This document shows, one piece after another, positions 8,759-18,527 of a DNA stretch of 64,000 bases. The DNA comes from DATFDN01 sp963767645. Its GTDB lineage: Bacteria > Pseudomonadota > Alphaproteobacteria > Acetobacterales > Acetobacteraceae. How positions within the stretch are numbered: position 1 is the stretch's first letter; every line of letters begins with the position of its first letter. Location of the stretch: assembly GCA_963767645.1 (NCBI GenBank), contig CAVYEW010000010.1:721201-785200 (forward strand), read 5' to 3'. The notes beneath the pieces are model-generated. The model had not been told where the DNA came from. It worked only from the letters and a program-made list of their open reading frames with translations, and did not search any database. The translations under genes and the position numbers were made by a program.

Positions 8759-8810
8759 GTGTTAACGATAGGTGAGCGAGGCACGGAAGCGCAACGATCT
8801 CGCGCAGGTG

Positions 8811-10001
8811 TTACCTCTGCAGCACCGCCACCCCAGGCAGGGTCTTGCCTTCCAGCCACTCCAAGAATGCGCCGCCGGCCGTGGAGACATAGCTCAGCTG
8901 GTCGGCAACGCCGGCATGGCGCAGCGCGGAGACGGTATCGCCGCCTCCGGCCACGCTGCGCAGCGCACCGCTCTGCATGGCATGCGCCACGGCCTTGGCG
9001 AACGCCACGGTCGCCGCGTCGAAGGGCGGCGTCTCGAACGCGCCCAGCGGGCCGTTCCAGACCAATGTATGCACGCCGGCAAGCCGGGCGGTCAGCGCTG
9101 CCACGCTCGCCGGCCCGACATCGAGGATCATCCTGTCCGGCGGCACCTGCGCGATCGGCACCGTGCTGGTCGCGACCCCGGCCGCGAGCGTCTGCGCGAC
9201 CACCGCATCCAACGGCAGCATCACCTCGCATTTGGCTTCCTTGGCGCGCGCCAGGATGCTGCGCGCGGTGACGTGCATCCCGGCTTCCTGCAGCGAGCTT
9301 CCGACCGCGACGCCCTGCGCGGCAAGAAACGTGTTGGCCATGGCGCCGCCGATGACCAGCACGTCGACCTTGCCGAGCAGATTCCCGAGCAGCTCGAGCT
9401 TGGTGGACACCTTGGCTCCGCCGACGACCGCCATCCCCGGTCGGGCGGGATTGCCGAGCGCGGCCTCCAGCGCCTCCAGCTCGGCCTGCATCAGCCGTCC
9501 GGCATAGGCGGGCAGCAGATGCGCCACGCCCTCGGTGCTGGCATGCGCGCGGTGCGCCGCCGAGAAGGCGTCGTCGACATAAATGTCGGCCAGCTTGGCA
9601 AGCTCGGCGGCGAAGCCGGGATCGTTCTTCTCCTCTCGCGCGTCATAGCGCGTGTTCTCCAGCACCAGCACGTCGCCCTCTGCCATCAGATCGACGGCCT
9701 GTTGCGCCACCACGCCGATGCAGTCCTCGGCGAAGCGCACATGCTGGCCCAACACTTCACCCAGCGCGCGCGCCATCGGCGCGAGCGACATCTCCGGCAC
9801 GCGCTTGCCCTTGGGGCGGTCAAAATGGCTGCACACGATCACCTTGGCGCCCTTGCCCGCCAGCTCGCGTACGGTGGGCGACAGGCGCTTGATGCGGGTG
9901 AGATCGGTGATCCTGCCGTCGCGCACCGGCACGTTGAGGTCGGCGCGCAGCAGCACGCGCTTGCCCTTCACGTCCAGGCCGTCGAGGGTGCGGAACGCCA
10001 C
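8811..10001 (-). CDS. pgk: Phosphoglycerate kinase
   Basis: The protein has 396 aa and converts 1,3-bisphosphoglycerate plus ADP to 3-phosphoglycerate plus ATP. The N-terminal substrate domain shows the signature KGKRVLLRADLNVPVRDGRI, and SHFDRPKGKRVPE carries basic-patch residues. The C-terminal nucleotide domain has VVGGAKVSTKLELLGNLLGKVDVLVIGGAMANTFL, NGPLGAFE and the GGGDTV loop. Only 3 bp separate it from gap, with tkt beyond, forming one minus-strand glycolysis/pentose-phosphate operon in which pgk is last. No strong terminator is visible. Confidence 0.97.
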   Translation of the reverse strand: MAFRTLDGLDVKGKRVLLRADLNVPVRDGRITDLTRIKRLSPTVRELAGKGAKVIVCSHFDRPKGKRVPEMSLAPMARALGEVLGQHVRFAEDCIGVVAQQAVDLMAEGDVLVLENTRYDAREEKNDPGFAAELAKLADIYVDDAFSAAHRAHASTEGVAHLLPAYAGRLMQAELEALEAALGNPARPGMAVVGGAKVSTKLELLGNLLGKVDVLVIGGAMANTFLAAQGVAVGSSLQEAGMHVTARSILARAKEAKCEVMLPLDAVVAQTLAAGVATSTVPIAQVPPDRMILDVGPASVAALTARLAGVHTLVWNGPLGAFETPPFDAATVAFAKAVAHAMQSGALRSVAGGGDTVSALRHAGVADQLSYVSTAGGAFLEWLEGKTLPGVAVLQR

Positions 10002-10004
10002 GGG

Positions 10005-11018
10005 CTACAGGGTGCCGAACAGCGCGGCGGTGTCCGACATGCGGTTGGAGAAGCCCCACTCGTTGTCGTACCACCCCATGACCCGCGCCAGCGCGCCGTC
10101 CACCACCGCGGTCTGCGTGGCATCGAACGAGCAGGACGCCGCGACATGGTTGAAATCGACGCTGACCAGCTTCGCGGTGTTGTAGTCGATGATGCCGCGC
10201 ATCTCGCCCTCGGCCGCGCGCCGCATCGCCGCGTTGATCGTGTCCACCGTCGCCGGCTTGGAGAGATTCACGTCGAGCGAAACCAGTGAGACGTTCGGCG
10301 TCGGAATGCGGATCGCCGTGCCGTCCAGCTTGCCCTTCAGCTCCGGCAGCACCAGACCCACGGCGCGGGCCGCACCTGTCGTGGTTGGGATGGCGGAGAC
10401 GGCGGCGGCGCGGGCGCGGTGCAGATCCTTGTGCAGCGTATCCACTGTCCGTTGGTCGCCGGTATAGGCGTGGATCGTCACCATGTAGCCGCGCAGGATG
10501 CCGAACTCCTCGTGCAGCACCTTGGCCATCGGCGCCAGGCAGTTGGTGGTGCAGGAGGCGTTGGAGATCACCGTCATGTCGCGTGTGATCGCCTTGTGGT
10601 TCACGCCGTAGACGATGGTCGCGTCCACACCGTCGGCGGGGGCGGAGACCAGCACCTTGCGCGCGCCCGCCTTCAACAGTTGCGACGCGGCCTCCTTGCT
10701 GGTGAACAGCCCGGTGCATTCCATCGCCACGTCCACGCCCTGATAGGGCACCTTGGACGGATCGCGTTCGGCGGAGACCTTGATCGGTCCCCAGGTGCGC
10801 CCGCCGAAGCGGATGGTCAGGCTATTGCCCGAGACCTCGACCTCGCCGGGAAAGCGGCCATGCACGCTATCGTATTTGAACAGATGCGCGTTGGCCTCGG
10901 GGCTGCCGAGGTCGTTGATCGCGACCGGCACGAGATCGTCGCGTCCGCTCTCGACCATGGCGCGCAGCACCAGGCGCCCGATGCGGCCGAACCCGTTGAT
11001 CGCGACCTTCACAGCCAT
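10005..11018 (-). CDS. gap: Glyceraldehyde-3-phosphate dehydrogenase, type I
   Basis: The protein has 337 aa and oxidises glyceraldehyde 3-phosphate to 1,3-bisphosphoglycerate with NAD(P)+. It begins MAVKVAINGFGRIGRLVLRAM (Rossmann loop GFGRIGR). The active-site signature SNASCTTNCLAP holds the catalytic cysteine, and the C-terminal WYDNEWGFSNRM is conserved. VAINDL, with a neutral residue in the second beta-strand tail, suggests NAD preference but does not settle it. It is the middle gene of tkt-gap-pgk, 35 bp downstream of tkt. Confidence 0.97.
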   Translation of the reverse strand: MAVKVAINGFGRIGRLVLRAMVESGRDDLVPVAINDLGSPEANAHLFKYDSVHGRFPGEVEVSGNSLTIRFGGRTWGPIKVSAERDPSKVPYQGVDVAMECTGLFTSKEAASQLLKAGARKVLVSAPADGVDATIVYGVNHKAITRDMTVISNASCTTNCLAPMAKVLHEEFGILRGYMVTIHAYTGDQRTVDTLHKDLHRARAAAVSAIPTTTGAARAVGLVLPELKGKLDGTAIRIPTPNVSLVSLDVNLSKPATVDTINAAMRRAAEGEMRGIIDYNTAKLVSVDFNHVAASCSFDATQTAVVDGALARVMGWYDNEWGFSNRMSDTAALFGTL

Positions 11019-11053
11019 GATTGCATTCCTTTCTCTTGCTTCTTCTCGCCGGC

Positions 11054-13090
11054 TCAGCCGAGCCGCTTGCGCACCGCGGCGACGGCGGCCTCGGCGGTGA
11101 TGCCGAAGTTCTTATACACGTCCTGCCACGCGCCGGAGGCGCCGAACGTGGTCATGCCGATGAACACGCCGTCCGGCCCCAGCCAGCGCTCCCAGCCGAA
11201 GGGCGAGGCGGCCTCCATGCCGATCCGCGGCGCCCCGCCCAGCACCGCCTCGCGATAGGCCGCGTCCTGCAGCTCGAACAGCTCCCAGCAGGGCATGGAG
11301 ACGATGGCGACCGCGATCCCCTCGCGGCGGAGCTGCTCGCGCGCCTCGGCGATGATCGAGACCTCGGTGCCGGTGGCGATCAACGTCGCCTGGCGCGGTC
11401 CCTCCGCCTCCACCAGCACATAGCCGCCGCGCGCGCAGAGGTTTTCGCTGGCGTCCCGGCGCAGCGCTGGCACCGCTTGACGGCTCAGCACCAGCGCGCT
11501 CGGCCCCTCGGTGCGGCGGATCGCCAGCTCCCAGCACTCCGCCGTCTCCAGCGTATCGGCGGGGCGGAAGACGTAAAGGTTCGGCATGGCGCGCAGGCTC
11601 GCCAGCTGCTCGACAGGCTGGTGCGTCGGCCCGTCCTCGCCGAGGCCGATCGAATCGTGAGTGAGCACATGGATCACCCGCTGGCGCATCAGCGCGCCGA
11701 GCCGGATCGCCGGGCGCATGTAGTCGCTGAAGATGAAGAACGTGCCGGTATACGGGATGATCCCGCCATGCACCGCCATGCCGTTGGCGGCGGCGGCCAT
11801 GGCGTGCTCGCGGATACCGTAATGGATGTAGCGCCCGCCATAGCCGCCTGGCGTCACCTCGCCCATCGATTTGACGAAGGTGAGAGTCGAGGGGGTCAGG
11901 TCGGCAGCGCCGCCGACCAGCTCCGGCGTCGCCGGCACCAGCGCCTCCAGCGCCCGCTGGCTGGCGGCGCGGGTGGCGAGCTTGGGCTTCTCCTCGGCGA
12001 TCTGCTGCTTGAGCGCGACCACCGCCTCCAGCCAGGCATCCGGCAGCTTGCCCGACATGGCGCGCTCGAACTCGGCGCGCATCCCGTGGCGCGCGAGGCG
12101 CTTCAGCCAAGCGCGTCGCGCCGAGGCGCCGCGATGGCCGATGGCGCGCCAGCGCTCCAGGGTCTCGTCGGGAACGGTGAAGGGCGGGGCGGTCCAGCCC
12201 AGCAACTGCTTGGCGCCGGCGGCCTCCTTGGCGCCCAGGGCGGAGCCGTGGACCGCCGCAGTTCCGGCCTTGGTCGGTGCGCCAAGGCCGATGATAGTGC
12301 GACAGCAGATCAGGGTGGGCTTCTTCGAGCGCACCGCGAAAGAAAGCGCCGCGGTGATCTGTGCCGGATCGTGGCCGTCCACCGCCTTGGTCGCCCAGCC
12401 CTCGGCGGCAAACCGCTTCAGCGTGTCCTCGGTGCGCGCAAGCGCCGTGTTGCCGTCGATCGAGACGTGGTTGTCGTCGTAGAGGAAGGTCAGCTTCTCA
12501 AGCCGCAGATGCCCGGCCAGCCCGATCGCCTCGTGGCTGATCCCTTCCATCAGGTCGCCGTCCGAGCAGATCACCCAGGTGCGGTGATCGACCAGCGACT
12601 TGCCGAAGCGCGCGGCCAGCATCCGCTCGGCGAGCGCCATCCCGACGGCGGTGGCCACACCCTGGCCGAGCGGGCCGGTGGTGGTCTCGATGCCGGGCAG
12701 TTCGCCGTACTCGGGATGACCGGCGGCGTGCGAATGCAGGACGCGGAACTGCTCGATCGCCTCGATCCCCATGCCCGGCTCGCCGACCAGGTAGAGCAGC
12801 GCGTAGAGCAGCATGGAGCCGTGCCCGGCGGAGAGCACGAAGCGGTCGCGGTCCGGCCAGAGCGGATCGGCAGCGTCGAACTTCAGGAACCGGGTCCACA
12901 GCGCCGTGGCGACGTCGGCCATGCCCATGGGCAGACCCGGATGGCCCGACCCGGCCTTTTCTACCGCGTCGATCGCCAGGGCGCGGATGGCGTCGGCCAT
13001 CCGCCGCGCCGGGGTCATCGGGCGGGCAAGGATTTCCGCTTGGCGGAAAAGGGCGGGGTTGTCCGCCTGCAGCTCGGCATGGTCGGCCAT
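11054..13090 (-). CDS. tkt: Transketolase
   Basis: The protein has 678 aa from the ATG at 13090 (MADHAELQADNPALFRQ); an upstream ATG at 13120 lacks a better ribosome site. This thiamine-diphosphate enzyme transfers two-carbon units in the pentose phosphate pathway. The N-terminal domain shows KAGSGHPGLPMGMADVATALW, GPLGQGVATAVGMALAER and the ThDP motif ICSDGDLMEGISHEA ending in YDDNHVSIDG. The middle domain has RYIHYGIREHAMAAAANG and DSIGLGEDGPTHQPVEQLASLRAMPN. The C-terminal domain follows. It is first in the operon with gap and pgk. Confidence 0.97.
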   Translation of the reverse strand: MADHAELQADNPALFRQAEILARPMTPARRMADAIRALAIDAVEKAGSGHPGLPMGMADVATALWTRFLKFDAADPLWPDRDRFVLSAGHGSMLLYALLYLVGEPGMGIEAIEQFRVLHSHAAGHPEYGELPGIETTTGPLGQGVATAVGMALAERMLAARFGKSLVDHRTWVICSDGDLMEGISHEAIGLAGHLRLEKLTFLYDDNHVSIDGNTALARTEDTLKRFAAEGWATKAVDGHDPAQITAALSFAVRSKKPTLICCRTIIGLGAPTKAGTAAVHGSALGAKEAAGAKQLLGWTAPPFTVPDETLERWRAIGHRGASARRAWLKRLARHGMRAEFERAMSGKLPDAWLEAVVALKQQIAEEKPKLATRAASQRALEALVPATPELVGGAADLTPSTLTFVKSMGEVTPGGYGGRYIHYGIREHAMAAAANGMAVHGGIIPYTGTFFIFSDYMRPAIRLGALMRQRVIHVLTHDSIGLGEDGPTHQPVEQLASLRAMPNLYVFRPADTLETAECWELAIRRTEGPSALVLSRQAVPALRRDASENLCARGGYVLVEAEGPRQATLIATGTEVSIIAEAREQLRREGIAVAIVSMPCWELFELQDAAYREAVLGGAPRIGMEAASPFGWERWLGPDGVFIGMTTFGASGAWQDVYKNFGITAEAAVAAVRKRLG

Positions 13091-13523
13091 GGCAAATCCT
13101 GACGCGGAGAGGCCGGTCATAGGCGAGGGGCGGGGGAAGGGGCAAGCCCGCGGGCAGGCGTGGTGCTCTCGCAGGAATGCGGCCGGGGAGCCGCCGATGA
13201 TGGAAAAGGCTTAGTCCAGGTGTTTCGCGCAGCTGGTGGAGCCGGATCATCGCTCACGCGGCATGGCAGGCGCGGGCGGTGGTCCGATCCTCCTTCCGCG
13301 GGAGGCCCAAGATGGCCCCGCAAGGTATGAGCAGGCGCTTCGCGGTATTACGGATTTTCCTGAGCTTCTCATTATCTGCCTGGCTGTGGTGGTATGAGAG
13401 GCGGCCGGCCGAGGGACAGATTCAAGCCGCTGCGTCCATTACTGCATTCCCGGCCAAGCGTCGGTGGCCAAGAGATCGACTTCTGTTTACACCGCCAAAG
13501 GCGGAACAACGCGGGAGGAGACC
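13091..13523. other. Intergenic region, no gene supported
   Basis: A 433-bp gap between the divergent tkt and the membrane-protein gene at 13524, which must hold both promoters. Short frames here (for example 13279-13584, MVRSSFRGRP...) have poor composition and overlap the start of the next gene in another frame. I see no repeat or RNA. Confidence 0.5.
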
Positions 13524-14060
13524 ATGGTGGCAACCGAGGCCCACGCGAAAGCGATGCTGCACCAGCGTGCCGTTCACGAGCTGAAGGAGTTCGCGATCCT
13601 TGCCGTCTACCTCTACGTCACCATTGGTGCGGTGATCCTCATGAAGACCGCGGTGCTGCACACCCAGGGCATCGACTTTGCCCCATGGGGCATTGCCGTC
13701 GTGAAGGCCATGGTGCTGGCCAAATTTATGCTGCTCGGCTACGCAATGAAGATCGGCAGGCGCACCATAAACAAACCACTGATCTGGCCGACGCTGCATA
13801 TGGCATTCGGCTTCTTGGTGCTGCTGATAATCTTGACCATCATCGAGGAGGCCGTCGTTGGCTTGTTCCACCACCAGTCGATTGCTTCTTCGCTCGGCCC
13901 GCTCGTTGGACCCCGCCTGGAGGAAACGGCCACCGGCTTCCTCATCATGCTACTGGTGCTCATCCCGTTTTTCGCTTTTCGTGTCCTCAACGAGGCGCTC
14001 GGCGACGGCAGGCTGGCGCGGATGTTCTTCGTCAAACGGGAGGCGATGGAGCGTAGGTAA
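13524..14060 (+). CDS. Conserved four-TM hypothetical membrane protein
   Basis: A 178-aa protein of unknown function. The start at 13524 (MVATEAHAKAMLHQRAVHEL) is preceded by GGGAGGAG; the frame could extend 20 codons further but without a ribosome site. About four hydrophobic helices are visible: FAILAVYLYVTIGAVILM, GIAVVKAMVLAKFMLLGYAM, MAFGFLVLLIILTIIEEAVVGLF and TATGFLIMLLVLIPFFAFRVL. Charged, helical tails lie at both ends. It stands alone between divergent tkt and gnd. Confidence 0.75.
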   Translation: MVATEAHAKAMLHQRAVHELKEFAILAVYLYVTIGAVILMKTAVLHTQGIDFAPWGIAVVKAMVLAKFMLLGYAMKIGRRTINKPLIWPTLHMAFGFLVLLIILTIIEEAVVGLFHHQSIASSLGPLVGPRLEETATGFLIMLLVLIPFFAFRVLNEALGDGRLARMFFVKREAMERR

Positions 14061-14286
14061 GAGAAACCGGCACCCGTTCCCCGTTCGTGCGCAACGCCCA
14101 TGCCATCCCTCCCTCTTTTGGCGCATGATGCGGGATTGACCGGCCGGCGCACTCCGCTCCGGCTCCGGAACCAGACAGGTTGACGAGGCGGCGGGTCTGA
14201 TCCCCATACTCGCCACGGCGAGCGGGAGCGCGCAGGTCCCGCCGTTCGTGCCCAGGCTGGCAGCCGAATAGGGAGCGGACATACAC

Positions 14287-15279
<993 letters not shown>

Positions 15280-15288
15280 GCGCCGGCA

Positions 15289-15801
15289 ATGTGCGTCATC
15301 GTGATGATGGGCGTTTCCGGCAGCGGCAAAACCACGATCGCGCGCGGCGTCGCCGCCCGGCTCGGCTGGGACGTGCTGGAGGGCGACGCCTATCATCCGC
15401 CGAGCAACGTCGAGAAGATGAGCCACGGCATTCCGCTCGACGACGCCGACCGGCTGCCCTGGCTGCGGGCGATCGCGCAGGCGATCGACGCCGAGCTTGC
15501 GGCCGGCCGCTCCTCCGTCGTCGCCTGCTCGGCGCTCAAGCGCAGCTACCGCGACATCCTGATCGGGTCCCGCAAGGGTGTCGCGCTGGTCTACCTCCAG
15601 GGCTCGCACGCGCTGCTGGCCGAGAGGATGCGCAGTCGCACCGGCCACTTCATGCCGCCCAGCCTGCTCGACAGCCAGTTCGCGACCTTGGAGGAGCCGA
15701 CGCCGGACGAAGCCCCGATCACTGTTTCCGTCGCCCCGCCGCCGGAGCGGATCGTGGATGCGACGATCGCCGCATTGAAGGAGCGCAAGCTGATCCCATG
15801 A
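15289..15801 (+). CDS. gntK: Gluconokinase
   Basis: The protein has 170 aa and phosphorylates D-gluconate with ATP to give the substrate of the preceding gnd gene. It shows the P-loop GVSGSGKTT, followed by the GntK signature EGDAYHPPSNVEKMSHGIPLDDADRLPWL and CSALKRSYRDIL. The C-terminus has the lid segment RTGHFMPPSLLDSQFATLE. It overlaps the next gene by 4 bp (ATGA), giving a gnd-gntK-SDR operon. Confidence 0.95.
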   Translation: MCVIVMMGVSGSGKTTIARGVAARLGWDVLEGDAYHPPSNVEKMSHGIPLDDADRLPWLRAIAQAIDAELAAGRSSVVACSALKRSYRDILIGSRKGVALVYLQGSHALLAERMRSRTGHFMPPSLLDSQFATLEEPTPDEAPITVSVAPPPERIVDATIAALKERKLIP

Positions 15802-16562
15802 GCAACTTTGCCCAGTACCCGAGCCTGCGCGACCGCGTCGTGTTCATCACCGGCGGCGCCAGCGGCATCGGCGCGGCCGAGGTGGAGCACTTCGCCGCCC
15901 AGGGCGCCCGCGTCGCCTTCGTCGATGTCGCCGCCGAGCTTGCACAGGCGCTCGCGGCGCGACTGAAGGCGGACGGGCACCCGGAACCCTTCTTCCAGGC
16001 CTGCGACATCACCGACATTGCCGCGCTGCAAGCTGCCATCGCTGCCGCCGCGGCGCAACTCGGGCCGATCACCGTGCTGGTCAACAACGCCGCCAACGAT
16101 CAGCGCCATAGCTGGCAGGACGTGACGCCCGAATACTGGGACGAGCGGATGGCGGTGAACCTCAAGCATCAGTTCTTCGCCATCCAGGCGGTCGCGCCGA
16201 TGATGCGCGAAGCGGGCGGCGGATCGATCGTGAATTTCGGCTCGATTTCCTGGCATCTCGGTCAGGGCGGGATGCCCGCCTACACCACCGCCAAGGCCGC
16301 CATTGAGGGGCTGACGCGCGGCATGGCGCGCGACCTCGGCCCCGACAACATCCGCGTCAACTGCGTCATTCCCGGCTGGGTGATGACGGAACGCCAGATC
16401 ACGCTCTGGCTGACGCCCGAAGCGGAGGCCGAGCTGATGAAGGCGCAGTTCCTGAAACGCAAGGTCGCGCCCGAGGACCTCGCCCGCCTGGTGCTCTGGC
16501 TCGCTGCCGATGATAGCCGCACGTGCTCGGGCCATCTCTGGTTCGCGGACGGAGGGCGGTGA
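15798..16562 (+). CDS. SDR family sugar dehydrogenase (xylose/galactose dehydrogenase-like)
   Basis: The protein has 254 aa from the ATG overlapping the gntK stop. It is a classical short-chain dehydrogenase with the cofactor motif TGGASGIG, NNAAND, catalytic Ser in FGSISWHLG and YxxxK in YTTAK. YPSL near the start, NNAANDQRH, NFGSISWHLG and HLWFADGGR at the end closely match the Caulobacter NAD-dependent xylose dehydrogenase type as I remember it. An aldose 1-dehydrogenase feeding sugar acids fits the neighbouring gluconate genes. Exact substrate is inferred only. Confidence 0.85.
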   Translation: MSNFAQYPSLRDRVVFITGGASGIGAAEVEHFAAQGARVAFVDVAAELAQALAARLKADGHPEPFFQACDITDIAALQAAIAAAAAQLGPITVLVNNAANDQRHSWQDVTPEYWDERMAVNLKHQFFAIQAVAPMMREAGGGSIVNFGSISWHLGQGGMPAYTTAKAAIEGLTRGMARDLGPDNIRVNCVIPGWVMTERQITLWLTPEAEAELMKAQFLKRKVAPEDLARLVLWLAADDSRTCSGHLWFADGGR

Positions 16563-16602
16563 TGGATGCACAGTACGCCGTGGCTGGCAGGGGGAGCGCG
16601 AC

Positions 16603-18009
16603 ATGACTGAATTCCGCAAGGAAACCGATAGCCTCGGCGAGGTCGAGGTCCCCGCGGACAAGCTCTGGGGCGCGCAGACCCAGCGCTCGCTCGAGCATTT
16701 CAGCATCGGCAAGGACCTGATCCCGCGCGAGATGATCACCGCCTACGCTATCCTCAAGAAAGCCGCGGCCAACGCCAACCACGCCGGCAAGCGGCTGGAC
16801 GACAAGACGCACGCGCTGATCGTGCAGGTCGCCGACGAGATCCTGGACGGGAAGCATCACGACATGTTCCCGCTGCATGTCTGGATGACCGGCAGCGGCA
16901 CGCAGTTCAACATGAACGTGAACGAGGTCATGTCCAACCGCGCGAGCCAGCTCGCCGGAACGCCGCTCGGCAGTAAGAAGCCGGTGCATCCCAACGACCA
17001 CGTCAACATGTCGCAGTCCTCGAACGATACCTTTCCCTCCGCCATGTATATCGCGGCGGCGCTCGGCGTGACGCAACGCCTGGTCCCGGCTGTCCGCGCG
17101 TTGCACGACGCGATCGCGGCGAAGGCGGAGGCGTGGAAAGACATCGTCAAGATCGGCCGCACCCACATGCAGGATGCCACGCCGATCACGCTCGGTCAGG
17201 AATGGTCGGGCTATGCGGGCATGCTGGCGGACGATCTGGAGCGCCTGGACGACGCCCTGAAGGGCGTCTATCGCTTGGCGCTCGGCGGCACCGCCGTCGG
17301 CACCGGCATCAACGCCGCTCCCGGCTTCGCCGAGGCCGCGACGGCCGAGATCGCCCGGCTCACCGGCCGGCCGTTCGTCAGCGCGCCGAACAAGTTCACC
17401 GTGCAGGGCTCGCACGACGCGCTGGTGCAACTGTCCGGCACGCTGCGAACGTTGGCGGTCTCGCTCTACAAGATCGCCAACGACATCCGGTTGCTGTCCT
17501 GCGGTCCGCGCGCCGGGCTGGCGGAGCTGATGCTTCCCGAGAACGAGCCCGGCTCCTCGATCATGCCGGGCAAGGTCAACCCGACGCAGGCCGAGGCGCT
17601 GACCATGATCGCCGTCCAGGTCATGGGCAACGACGTGGCGGCGGGTTTCGGGGGCGCCGGCGGCCTGCTGGAGATGAACGTCTACAAGCCGCTGATGATC
17701 TTCAACATCATGCACTCGATCACGATCATGGCCGATGGATGCACGAACTTCCGCAAGTACCTGGTCGAGGGCACGAAACCGAACCTGAAGCGGATCAAGG
17801 AATACGTGGACCGCTCGCTGATGCTTGTCACCGCGCTCGCGCCCGTCATCGGCTATGACAAGGCATCGAAGATCGCGCATCACGCGACGGAGCACGATCT
17901 CACGCTCAAGGCGGCCGCCCTCGATCTCGGGTTTGTCACGGCGGAGGAGTTCGATCGGGTCGTCGATCCGATCAAGATGGTCGCACCGTACGTGGCCGCT
18001 CAGACGTAG
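16603..18009 (+). CDS. fumC: Fumarate hydratase, class II
   Basis: The protein has 468 aa from the ATG at 16603, preceded by GGGGAGC; the frame is open further upstream without homology. This cytosolic TCA-cycle enzyme interconverts fumarate and malate. It begins EFRKETDSLGEVEVPADKLWGAQTQRSLEHF. The substrate site includes TGSGTQFNMNVNEV and HPNDHVNMSQSSNDTFPSAMY, the catalytic region GRTHMQDATPITLGQE, and the superfamily signature GSSIMPGKVNPTQ. A dyad-symmetric terminator candidate follows. Confidence 0.96.
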   Translation: MTEFRKETDSLGEVEVPADKLWGAQTQRSLEHFSIGKDLIPREMITAYAILKKAAANANHAGKRLDDKTHALIVQVADEILDGKHHDMFPLHVWMTGSGTQFNMNVNEVMSNRASQLAGTPLGSKKPVHPNDHVNMSQSSNDTFPSAMYIAAALGVTQRLVPAVRALHDAIAAKAEAWKDIVKIGRTHMQDATPITLGQEWSGYAGMLADDLERLDDALKGVYRLALGGTAVGTGINAAPGFAEAATAEIARLTGRPFVSAPNKFTVQGSHDALVQLSGTLRTLAVSLYKIANDIRLLSCGPRAGLAELMLPENEPGSSIMPGKVNPTQAEALTMIAVQVMGNDVAAGFGGAGGLLEMNVYKPLMIFNIMHSITIMADGCTNFRKYLVEGTKPNLKRIKEYVDRSLMLVTALAPVIGYDKASKIAHHATEHDLTLKAAALDLGFVTAEEFDRVVDPIKMVAPYVAAQT

Positions 18010-18027
18010 CAGCCTCGTGCTCCACCC

Positions 18028-18055
18028 GGCATCCCTCGCGCACGGGGAGGATGCC
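18028..18055 (+). terminator. Hairpin after fumC
   Basis: GGCATCC at 18028 pairs with GGATGCC at 18049; the stem continues inward with CTC/GAG apart from one bulge. It lies 19 bp after the fumC stop, between two convergent genes. There is no T-tract, so strength is uncertain. Confidence 0.5.
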
Positions 18056-18075
18056 GAAGGCCGCGTCAGCCGGTC

Positions 18076-18339
18076 TCAGTTGAAGCCGCGCCGTTCCGCC
18101 ACCATCGCCAGCCGGTACGCCGCCGTGCCGAGCCGACGCAGGATCACCGCCACCTCGGGATGGCGTGGCAGTTCGCCGCCATGCGGGACGCGCGACCAGG
18201 CCGACCACTCCTCATCGGAGAGCAGGAGTACGCGGCGCCGGTCGTCGTCGGTCAATGCGATCCGGTCGCCGATGCCATCGAACATGCGGAATTGCTCGCG
18301 GGCGATGTCGTCGAGGCCCGGCTGTGTCGTCTGTGCCAT
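18076..18339 (-). CDS. Small hypothetical protein behind a CRP-type site
   Basis: An 87-aa soluble protein, MAQTTQPGLDDIAREQFRMF..., that I do not recognise. It is rich in Arg, Asp and Glu, with TDDDRRRVLLLSDEEWSAWSRVP and a C-terminal helix AVILRRLGTAAYRLAMVAERR. A perfect TGTGA-N6-TCACA box lies 140 bp upstream (18479-18494). It is convergent with fumC. Confidence 0.6.
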   Translation of the reverse strand: MAQTTQPGLDDIAREQFRMFDGIGDRIALTDDDRRRVLLLSDEEWSAWSRVPHGGELPRHPEVAVILRRLGTAAYRLAMVAERRGFN

Positions 18340-18476
18340 CTCGCGCTCCGTCCTTCTGTCGATGCGTGAGGATCGATACGCCGGAAGGCGGCGATTGGAT
18401 CGACCGATGGCGTTTTCCGGGCATCGCGCCCGAAATTCGCCATCAAGGAGGATGCTTGCCGGAGCAGAAGCGGATG

Positions 18477-18496
18477 GGTGTGACCTAGGTCACACC
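18477..18496. promoter_or_regulatory. CRP/FNR-family operator, perfect 20-bp palindrome
   Basis: GGTGTGACCTAGGTCACACC is a perfect palindrome. Its core TGTGA-N6-TCACA equals the CRP-type consensus. On the minus strand it lies upstream of the 87-aa gene, with a GGCAAG segment about 19-20 nt past the box where a -10 element would lie for a class II site. Two related boxes occur at 23776 and 56942. Confidence 0.6.
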
Positions 18497-18527
18497 GGAT
18501 GGCCCGAAGCCCATGATTTTCGCGGGA

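Noticed and set aside
11021..13102. 693-codon open frame on the plus strand
   Set aside because: It is exactly antisense to transketolase, is rich in Arg/Gln/His/Gly and has no motif; a shadow of high-GC coding. The same holds for 8772-10289 (antisense to pgk and gap) and 2267-3679 (antisense to the IS110 transposase).
13279..13584. 102-codon frame before the membrane-protein gene
   Set aside because: It has Arg/Pro/Trp-rich composition, overlaps the start of the better supported gene at 13524 in another frame, and has no ribosome site.
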